DNA from: Bacteroidota bacterium
GTDB taxonomy: Bacteria; Bacteroidota; Bacteroidia; Bacteroidales; Prolixibacteraceae
Length of the DNA stretch: 5,359 bases
NCBI GenBank assembly: GCA_023393265.1
Contig: JAEWME010000371.1
Span: 1-5,359, forward strand
Reading direction: 5' to 3'
Part shown: positions 1-5,359 of the stretch, one piece after another
How the letters are laid out: the number at the start of each line of letters is the position of its first letter
Position numbering within the stretch: position 1 is the first letter of the stretch
Position numbers and translations under genes: made by a program
Notes under the pieces: model-generated
Told to the model about the DNA's origin: nothing
Database searches by the model: none
What the model saw: only the letters and a program-made list of their open reading frames with translations

Positions 1-1
1 G

Positions 2-283
2 GAAGACAGGTTGCAAAGTGAATATTCAATTGCCATGAATGTTTACTCTGAAATCACAAAGCAACTCGAACAAGCCAAGATAAAAGTTAAAGAAGAAACG
101 CCCGTGTTCTCTGTTCTGGAACCGGCGACTGTACCAAATGAAAAGTCGAAGCCCAAACGGCTCCTGATCATCATTATATGGACTTTGCTCGGAGCAATTA
201 TAGGAACAGGAATCGTTTTTGGCCGCACAGTTGCCGGAGCGATTAAAGAACAATGGAATAAAACAGAACAGGAATTTATTTAA
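2..283 (+). CDS. Wzz-type polysaccharide chain-length determinant, C-terminal fragment
   Basis: This is the C-terminal 93 codons of an inner-membrane polysaccharide co-polymerase (Wzz/chain-length determinant family), which sets the length of the polymer made by a Wzx/Wzy pathway. The frame is open to the left edge, so the gene starts outside the window; the TTG at 11 is an internal Leu codon, not a start. Visible parts are the end of the periplasmic coiled-coil helix (Y-x-E-I-x-K-Q-L-E-Q-A-K), then the short link E-E-T-P-V-F-S-V-L-E-P, then a Pro/Lys stretch (VPNEKSKPKR) directly before a hydrophobic transmembrane helix at about 161-220, and a short charged cytoplasmic tail. That order is the classic end of this family, and the wording of the link is typical of Bacteroidota members. 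No tyrosine-rich kinase tail or Walker motif follows, so this is not a fused Wzc-type kinase. It lies 59 bases upstream of the sugar-nucleotide genes and probably belongs to the same locus. Confidence 0.88.
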   Translation, partial: EDRLQSEYSIAMNVYSEITKQLEQAKIKVKEETPVFSVLEPATVPNEKSKPKRLLIIIIWTLLGAIIGTGIVFGRTVAGAIKEQWNKTEQEFI

Positions 284-342
284 ACGATTACCAATGCACT
301 ACCCAACCAATATAACAAAATGATAAACAGACGAATAGCGAT

Positions 343-1653
343 ATGACACACAAAAACTTAATTCTCAGCAAAATAGCCGACAACAAGGAAACGATTGGCA
401 TCATTGGTCTTGGATATGTTGGGCTGCCGCTTGCAGTCTCGTTTTCCGAAGCTGGTGTCAAAGTCATTGGGTTCGATAAATCAACGTCGAAGGTTGATAA
501 AATTAACCGGGGAGAAAACTATATTAAAGATATAACCGACGAAGCCCTGCAAAAGGCTGTTTCCGGTAAAATATTCGAAGCGTCTGTCGATTTCTCGCGA
601 ATGGGCGAATGCGATGCACTGATTATCTGCGTTCCCACGCCGCTCGACAAATTCAGGAAACCGGACATGGGCTATATCGAATCGGCCTGCCACGAAATTG
701 GTCGCAACATGAAGCCTGGAACTTTCATCAGCCTCGAAAGTACGACTTACCCCACAACGACCGAAGATTTTATGCTTCCTATTATTGAAAGAGAAAGCGG
801 ACTTAAAGCACAGGAAGATTTTTGGCTGGCTTACAGTCCGGAAAGAGTTGATCCTGGCAACCAATCGTTTCATACACGCAATACGCCCAAAGTGATTGGC
901 GCCATGTCGCCAGACGGGCTTGAAATCGGGCAGGCAATTTATCGAAAAGCAGTCGATTTCATTTTCCCGGTCAGTTCTCCGCGTGTTGCCGAAATGGTCA
1001 AAATCCTCGAAAATACCTACCGGCTTATCAACATTAGTTTAATCAATGAGCTGGCATTGCTTTCAGGAAAGATGGACATCAACATTTGGGAGGTTATTGA
1101 GGCTGCCAAAACAAAACCATTTGGATTTCAGGCATTTTATCCCGGACCTGGAGTTGGCGGCCATTGCATACCGCTCGATCCGTTTTACCTGGAGCACATC
1201 GCCAAGAAATTCGATTTCGAGTTAAGCATGATTCACGCGGCCGGACACATCAACATGAGAATGCCACATTACATGTATATCAAAATTGCTACCGCCCTGA
1301 ACAACAACAAAAAATCGGTTAACGGCAGTAAAATTCTGTTTTTGGGTGTGGCATACAAACCCAATATCGACGACGAGCGCGAATCGCCAGCTTTGGAAAT
1401 TATCGACATCGTTGCTAAAAAAGGTGGAATCATATCTTATAACGATCCCCATATTCCGTCAATCCATTCGCATGGAGGCAACAACCTGAAGTCGGTTGAA
1501 CTGACAGCAGAATCGCTTGCGGATGCAGATGTAGTTGTGATCACTACGAACCACAAAGCTTACGATGTTGATTTTATCACTAAAAATGCTCAACTTATTG
1601 TCGATCTTCGCAATGTAATTCCCGCTGCAGGAGATCATGTATACAAACTTTGA
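343..1653 (+). CDS. wbpA: UDP-N-acetyl-D-glucosamine 6-dehydrogenase (WbpA-type nucleotide sugar dehydrogenase)
   Basis: Predicted cytoplasmic NAD-dependent enzyme that oxidises C6 of UDP-GlcNAc twice to give UDP-GlcNAcA, a precursor of N-acetylated uronic acids. The 436 residues are full length for the family. Seen in order: an N-terminal Rossmann domain with GLGYVGLP at residues 22-29; the VPTPL segment; LESTTYP; the YSPERVDPGN loop with E167; the central helix EMVKILENTYR with K220 and N224; the catalytic loop GVGGHCIPLD with nucleophile C275 and D279; and the C-terminal UDP-binding domain with GVAYKPNIDDERESPA. The HCIPLDP form of the catalytic loop, and TKPFGFQAFYPGPG before it, separate the WbpA/WecC/TviB branch from UDP-glucose dehydrogenases. 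The choice of UDP-GlcNAc over UDP-ManNAc or another hexosamine is inferred from overall resemblance to WbpA-type proteins and is less certain. The ATG at 343 leaves a usual short leader of about 17 residues before the first strand; no Shine-Dalgarno sequence is seen. The next gene starts 34 bases downstream. Confidence 0.9.
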   Translation: MTHKNLILSKIADNKETIGIIGLGYVGLPLAVSFSEAGVKVIGFDKSTSKVDKINRGENYIKDITDEALQKAVSGKIFEASVDFSRMGECDALIICVPTPLDKFRKPDMGYIESACHEIGRNMKPGTFISLESTTYPTTTEDFMLPIIERESGLKAQEDFWLAYSPERVDPGNQSFHTRNTPKVIGAMSPDGLEIGQAIYRKAVDFIFPVSSPRVAEMVKILENTYRLINISLINELALLSGKMDINIWEVIEAAKTKPFGFQAFYPGPGVGGHCIPLDPFYLEHIAKKFDFELSMIHAAGHINMRMPHYMYIKIATALNNNKKSVNGSKILFLGVAYKPNIDDERESPALEIIDIVAKKGGIISYNDPHIPSIHSHGGNNLKSVELTAESLADADVVVITTNHKAYDVDFITKNAQLIVDLRNVIPAAGDHVYKL

Positions 1654-1687
1654 AATATCATTTTATAATTCAGAAAACTAAGATAAT

Positions 1688-3118
1688 ATGAAAATTACTT
1701 GCATAGGAGCTGGTTACGTGGGTGGACCCACCATGGCTGTAATTGCCGAGATGTGTCCAGACATTGAAGTCACGGTGGTCGACATCAACGAGCAGCGGAT
1801 AGCAGACTGGAACGATGACAACACGGATAAACTGCCGATTTATGAGCCAGGTTTGGCTGAAGTAGTTAAAGCTGCACGAAACCGTAATCTCTTCTTCTCT
1901 ACTGATATGAAAACGGCCATACAGCGAGCCGATATCATTTTTATTTCGGTAAACACACCAACCAAAAACTACGGAGTGGGAAAAGGAATGGCTGCCGATT
2001 TAAAATATGTTGAGTTGTGCGCGCGACAAATCGCCGAATTTTCGGAAAACGATAAAATCGTCGTTGAAAAGTCGACTTTGCCGGTACGAACAGCAGAATC
2101 AATCCGGACAATTCTGAATAACAACACAAGCGGATTGAATTTCCAGGTTTTATCGAATCCCGAATTTTTGGCTGAGGGAACTGCGGTACAGGATTTGCAT
2201 AATCCCGACCGCGTTTTGATTGGCGGAGATAAAACACCGGAAGGACTGAAAGCTGCCGAAACACTGGCTTCTGTTTACGGACGCTGGATCGCGCGGGAAA
2301 GAATTCTTCTAACCAATGTGTGGAGCAGTGAATTATCGAAACTGACGGCAAACGCCTTTCTGGCGCAGCGCATTTCGAGCATCAACGCTATCTCTGCCTT
2401 ATGCGAACGAACCGGCGCCGATGTCGACGAAATTGCTAAAGCCATTGGAACCGACAGCCGTATCGGTCCAAAATTTTTGAAAGCTTCGGTAGGATTCGGC
2501 GGAAGTTGCTTCCAAAAAGACATTCTGAACCTCGTTTACCTTTGTCACCATTTCAATTTACCTGAAGTTGCCGACTATTGGGAACAGGTTATCAAACTGA
2601 ATAATTACCAAAAAAACAGGTTCGCCAATCAGATTATCGACAGTTTGTTCAACACCGTTTCAGGAAAGAAAATTGCAATGCTGGGATGGGCATTTAAAAA
2701 AGATACGAATGATACCCGCGAATCGGCAGCAATTTATGTTGCGTGGGAATTGCTTCAGGACCACGCCGAAATTCATGTTTACGATCCGAAAGTTTCGAAA
2801 TCGCAAATACTTCGCGACCTGAAATATTTGGCAACCATGACTCACTCAACCTACAGCGGCGACTTTGATTCTTCGCCAACCGGTGAGCTTGAAGGTGCGT
2901 CGGTACATGTTCATGCCGAACCTTATGACGCGATGAAAGACGCGCATGCCATTGCTATTATGACTGAATGGGACGAGTTTAAAACTTACGATTGGCAAAG
3001 AATTTTTGAGAACATGATCAAACCGGCATTCCTGTTTGACGGCCGAAACATTCTGGATCGTGCAAAATTATCTGAAATCGGTTTCAATATAAAATCTGTC
3101 GGAAAAGGAACCATTTAA
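1688..3118 (+). CDS. ugd: UDP-glucose 6-dehydrogenase, animal/eukaryote-like subfamily
   Basis: Predicted cytoplasmic enzyme that converts UDP-glucose plus 2 NAD+ to UDP-glucuronate. The 476 residues are unusually close to the animal UGDH pattern: KITCIGAGYVGGPT at the N-terminus (nucleotide loop at 7-13), LPIYEPGL, FFSTD, ISVNTPTK, KSTLPVR, LSNPEFLAEGTA with E159, NPDRVLIGG, WSSELSKLTANAFLAQR with K218 and N222, KASVGFGGSCFQKD with catalytic C274 and D278, then the C-terminal UDP-binding domain with AFKKDTNDTRES and TEWDEF. These residues are offset by two from the human enzyme's E161, K220, N224, C276 and D280, from memory. Typical bacterial Ugd (E. coli type) is shorter, at about 390-440 residues, and has a different wording. 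The start at 1688 puts the first strand right at the N-terminus, as expected. The gene is 34 bases after the WbpA-type gene and 16 bases before the epimerase that would use its product. Confidence 0.95.
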   Translation: MKITCIGAGYVGGPTMAVIAEMCPDIEVTVVDINEQRIADWNDDNTDKLPIYEPGLAEVVKAARNRNLFFSTDMKTAIQRADIIFISVNTPTKNYGVGKGMAADLKYVELCARQIAEFSENDKIVVEKSTLPVRTAESIRTILNNNTSGLNFQVLSNPEFLAEGTAVQDLHNPDRVLIGGDKTPEGLKAAETLASVYGRWIARERILLTNVWSSELSKLTANAFLAQRISSINAISALCERTGADVDEIAKAIGTDSRIGPKFLKASVGFGGSCFQKDILNLVYLCHHFNLPEVADYWEQVIKLNNYQKNRFANQIIDSLFNTVSGKKIAMLGWAFKKDTNDTRESAAIYVAWELLQDHAEIHVYDPKVSKSQILRDLKYLATMTHSTYSGDFDSSPTGELEGASVHVHAEPYDAMKDAHAIAIMTEWDEFKTYDWQRIFENMIKPAFLFDGRNILDRAKLSEIGFNIKSVGKGTI

Positions 3119-3134
3119 CGCAAGTGAAAAGCAA

Positions 3135-4190
3135 ATGAAAATCCTTGTAACCGGCGCTGCCGGATTTATTGGCTTTCATCTTGTTCGGCGCTTGGTAAGT
3201 GAACAACACCAGGTTTTCGGGCTCGACAATATCAACGACTACTACGATATTAATCTGAAGTATGCCCGTCTGGCAGAAACTGGTATTTATTCGCCCGAAG
3301 AGACTGACAGAGGTGGTGGAAAAAATAAAAAATATCCGGAAATTGCCTCCGGAATGCCCATTCAGTCGTCTGATTTTCCGAACTATCGCTTTCTCCGGAT
3401 TGACTTGGAGGAAAAGCAGGCAATAGCCGATCTGTTTGCCAGCGAGCATTTCGACCTGGTGATCAACCTGGCAGCGCAGGCAGGCATTCGTTATAGCATT
3501 GAAAATCCGGAAGCATACATCCGGAGCAATGTTGTTGGTTTTTTTAATGTTTTGGAGGCATGTCGGCGTCATAATGTAAAGCGTTTAATTTACGCGTCGT
3601 CGTCTTCGATATATGGAGAAAATGCCAAAGTGCCGTTCTCCGAAAACGATCAGGCCGATCAGCCAATAAGCCTTTACGCAGCAACAAAAAAAAGTAACGA
3701 GCTAATGGCCCACACTTATAGCCATCTTTATGGCATCAAAACCACGGGACTGCGCTTTTTCACCGTGTACGGACCCTGGGGAAGACCCGACATGGCCCCA
3801 ATGCTTTTTGCCCATGCCATCAGGCAGGATCAACCAATAAAGGTTTTTAACAACGGCAAAATGGCGCGCGATTTTACATACGTCGACGACATCGTGGAAG
3901 GAATAGTAAAACTTGCAAAGCAGGAAACAGCAGAAGCGACCACATCGCAACACCGGATTTTCAACATTGGTAACGGTAGCCCTGTGAACCTGCTCGACTT
4001 TATCGAAGCGCTCGAAAAATCGTTTGGCAAGAAAGCCGAAAAAATCATGATGCCTATGCAGGACGGAGATGTTCCGCAAACATGGGCCGACACAACAAAT
4101 TTAACAGAAGTGACCGGTTTTAAACCGCAAACGAGTATTGCTGATGGTATTGCCGCTTTTGGCAGTTGGTTCCAAAACTTCTACAAATAG
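3135..4190 (+). CDS. UDP-glucuronate 4-epimerase (extended SDR family)
   Basis: Predicted cytoplasmic NAD-dependent epimerase interconverting UDP-glucuronate and UDP-galacturonate. Extended short-chain dehydrogenase features are complete: the Rossmann loop GAAGFIG at residues 7-13; the acidic end of strand 2 in LDNINDYYD (D31); NLAAQAGIRYS; the serine block YASSSSIYG (S155-S158); the catalytic pair Y181-x3-K185 in LYAATKKSNE; GLRFFTVYGPWGRPDMAP (205-222); and RDFTYVDDIVEG. The NDYYD motif and the GPWGRPDMAP wording are hallmarks of UDP-glucuronate 4-epimerases (LpsL/Cap1J type) rather than GalE or WbpP. The length of 351 is slightly above the usual 330-340, owing to a hydrophilic insert near residues 52-76. 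Its substrate is made by the gene just upstream (16-base gap), which supports the assignment. The flippase gene begins only 6 bases after its stop, implying cotranscription and perhaps coupled translation. Confidence 0.93.
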   Translation: MKILVTGAAGFIGFHLVRRLVSEQHQVFGLDNINDYYDINLKYARLAETGIYSPEETDRGGGKNKKYPEIASGMPIQSSDFPNYRFLRIDLEEKQAIADLFASEHFDLVINLAAQAGIRYSIENPEAYIRSNVVGFFNVLEACRRHNVKRLIYASSSSIYGENAKVPFSENDQADQPISLYAATKKSNELMAHTYSHLYGIKTTGLRFFTVYGPWGRPDMAPMLFAHAIRQDQPIKVFNNGKMARDFTYVDDIVEGIVKLAKQETAEATTSQHRIFNIGNGSPVNLLDFIEALEKSFGKKAEKIMMPMQDGDVPQTWADTTNLTEVTGFKPQTSIADGIAAFGSWFQNFYK

Positions 4191-4196
4191 CCTGGC

Positions 4197-5359
4197 ATGG
4201 TTGAACGACTAAAGAAAATATTCAAAAACCATAAAACACTAATTCAGAACTTTTCGTACCTGTCGGCCCTGCAGATTTTCAACATGTTGCTGCCACTTAT
4301 CACTTACCCCTATTTGATAAGGGTTTTAGGGAAAGAAACTTATGGGCTTGTGGTTTTTGCGCAGGCAATAATCTCCTACTTCACAATTTTAATAAATTTT
4401 GGATTTAATATAAGCGCAACAAGATATATCTCACTAAATAGAAGTAACAGTTTAATAAAAATAAATGCTATTAACGCAATTTATACTATTAAATTTATTC
4501 TTTTCTGTTTCTCCTTTGTAGTACTTTATTCAATCATCTTCATATCTCCCAAAATCAATGAAAATAGGCTGTTGTATATTTTGAGTTATGGAATTTGTTT
4601 TAACGAACTACTTTTACCTGTCTGGTATTTTCAAGGGATAGAAAAAATGAAATTTATAACGTTTATCAATCTTTCGACACGATCGCTCTTTATAATTGCA
4701 ATTTTTTTATTTATCAATAATAAATCTGATTATTTGTTAGTACCTTTATTTAACTCTTTGGGTGCAATTATTGGTGGCCTTGCTTCTATTTATATCGTAC
4801 GAAAAAATGAAAAAATGCGATATACTTTTCCTCTTCTTTCTGAATTATTATTTCATATTAAAGAAGCTTTACCAATATTTGCTTCTGGCGCAACAAGGCT
4901 AGCCTATATGAGTACGAATAAAATACTAATTGGAAGTCTAATTGATTATCAAACCTTAACATATTTTGATCTCTCAGACAAGATTCTTACTTCTATAAAG
5001 ACATTTGTGAATACTATTGGACAAGCGATATTTCCATCAATATCAAAGAATAAAAACATTAAACTAGTAAAAAAAGTAATGTGGTCTACTGTGATTTTAA
5101 TAACTATCACCGTCATTGCTTTAAGTATTGTCTCAAAACAAGTTATTATCTTCTTTACTGGCGAATATGAATTTTATGCACAACTTATTTTGATTTGCTT
5201 TTCAGTTTCACTAATACCATTCACTATCAGTCAGTTTTGGTCAATGTCTGTATTGCTTCCATTAGGATTCTACAAAGAGTATTCTAAAATAATCATGAAA
5301 TCTGGTTTTGTTTACTTCATATTTATTGGACTTTTTATTTCATCAAATAGTATTAATTC
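4197..5359 (+). CDS. wzx: Wzx-type oligosaccharide flippase, N-terminal part (runs off right edge)
   Basis: From the ATG at 4197 the frame stays open for 387 codons to the last base, so the 3' end lies outside the window. The translation begins MVERLKKIFKNHKTLIQNFS and is strongly hydrophobic, with about 11 candidate transmembrane segments separated by short basic loops; the family normally has 12-14 in roughly 410-480 residues, so the missing part is probably modest. Family-like signatures are LSALQIFNMLLPLITYPYL followed by RVLGKETYGLVVFAQA at the N-terminus, PVWYFQGIEKMKF (P141 to F153) after the fourth helix, and EALPIFASGATRLAYMSTNKILIG in the middle. The inferred role is flipping undecaprenyl-linked repeat units across the inner membrane for Wzy polymerisation; the substrate cannot be told from sequence. 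The start lies 6 bases after the epimerase stop and has no Shine-Dalgarno sequence. From about codon 62 the composition becomes very AT-rich, with many ATA, TTA, AGA and AAT codons, unlike the upstream genes. Confidence 0.9.
   Translation, partial: MVERLKKIFKNHKTLIQNFSYLSALQIFNMLLPLITYPYLIRVLGKETYGLVVFAQAIISYFTILINFGFNISATRYISLNRSNSLIKINAINAIYTIKFILFCFSFVVLYSIIFISPKINENRLLYILSYGICFNELLLPVWYFQGIEKMKFITFINLSTRSLFIIAIFLFINNKSDYLLVPLFNSLGAIIGGLASIYIVRKNEKMRYTFPLLSELLFHIKEALPIFASGATRLAYMSTNKILIGSLIDYQTLTYFDLSDKILTSIKTFVNTIGQAIFPSISKNKNIKLVKKVMWSTVILITITVIALSIVSKQVIIFFTGEYEFYAQLILICFSVSLIPFTISQFWSMSVLLPLGFYKEYSKIIMKSGFVYFIFIGLFISSNSIN
4381..5359. other. AT-rich compositional segment inside the flippase gene
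   Basis: Hand counts give 52 G+C in 120 bases for 4261-4380 but 76 in 300 for 4381-4680. The AT-rich character continues, with some local variation, to the right edge. Lines in the upstream genes usually run from about 38% to 60%. The change falls within one open reading frame without a frameshift. It is consistent with the edge of a horizontally exchanged, strain-variable part of a polysaccharide locus, although hydrophobic membrane proteins rich in Ile, Phe and Leu are also naturally AT-biased. Confidence 0.6.

Noticed and set aside
11..13. TTG as the start codon of a short 90-residue protein
   Set aside because: The frame is open upstream to base 2, and the protein begins in the middle of the coiled-coil of a chain-length determinant. 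It is a truncated long gene, not a small one.
284..342. Possible promoter or terminator in the 59-base gap before the first dehydrogenase
   Set aside because: I see no hairpin with a T-run and no clear Bacteroidota -7 element (TAnnTTTG) on the + strand. The gap is AT-rich but otherwise unremarkable.
481..873. Open frame of 130 codons on the - strand inside the WbpA-type gene
   Set aside because: It lies wholly opposite a full-length, motif-complete dehydrogenase; its Arg/Phe-rich translation matches no family I recognise. It is an antisense shadow.
1941..2351. Open frame of 136 codons on the - strand inside the UDP-glucose dehydrogenase gene
   Set aside because: Its translation looks like low-complexity shadow sequence (Arg, Ser, Pro, Phe rich), and the sense strand encodes conserved active-site motifs throughout.
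3084..3572. Open frame of 162 codons on the - strand opposite the epimerase start and crossing the 3119-3134 gap
   Set aside because: It overlaps two well-supported genes, has no recognisable domain and would be antisense to their junction. The length is explained by the coding constraint on the other strand.
3135..4190. Epimerase as GalE (UDP-glucose 4-epimerase) or WbpP (UDP-GlcNAcA epimerase)
   Set aside because: The NDYYD motif after strand 2, the GPWGRPDMAP segment and the position right after a UDP-glucose dehydrogenase all favour UDP-glucuronate 4-epimerase. Side activity on UDP-GlcNAcA is not excluded.
1..5359. CRISPR array, tRNA/rRNA, insertion sequence or phage genes
   Set aside because: I saw no regularly spaced repeats, transposase motifs, terminal inverted repeats or structural RNA pattern. 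About 97% of the window is coding for polysaccharide genes.

Overview
The window is a stretch of a surface-polysaccharide (capsule, O-antigen or exopolysaccharide) biosynthesis locus. Five genes lie on the + strand, all in the same direction. The source is most likely a member of the Bacteroidota, probably class Bacteroidia. That inference rests on three things: the sequence style of the chain-length protein tail, the epimerase and the UDP-glucose dehydrogenase; the lack of recognisable Shine-Dalgarno sequences before the starts; and the moderate base composition (roughly 40-50% GC in most lines of the first 4.3 kb). I cannot name a genus.

Layout: (1) bases 2-283, the C-terminal end of a Wzz-type chain-length determinant, cut by the left edge. 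(2) 343-1653, a WbpA-type UDP-N-acetylglucosamine 6-dehydrogenase. (3) 1688-3118, a UDP-glucose 6-dehydrogenase of the animal/eukaryote-like subfamily. (4) 3135-4190, a UDP-glucuronate 4-epimerase. (5) 4197 to the right edge, the first 387 codons of a Wzx-type flippase, which stays open to the last base. The gaps are 59, 34, 16 and 6 bases, with no terminator-like hairpin seen, so a single transcript is likely.

Together, genes 2-4 make acidic sugar nucleotides: UDP-GlcNAc to UDP-GlcNAcA, and UDP-Glc to UDP-GlcA to UDP-GalA. The flippase moves lipid-linked repeat units across the inner membrane, and the chain-length protein controls polymer size. The expected product is a Wzx/Wzy-dependent polysaccharide containing uronic acids. 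No glycosyltransferase or polymerase is visible; these would be expected beyond the right edge.

The most notable structural feature is an abrupt fall in GC content inside the flippase gene near base 4380, from about 43% to about 25% by hand count. This looks like the boundary between a shared proximal part of the locus and a variable, exchanged, strain-specific part. I found no wholly new system here. The other points worth following up are the eukaryote-like dehydrogenase and a hydrophilic insert in the epimerase.
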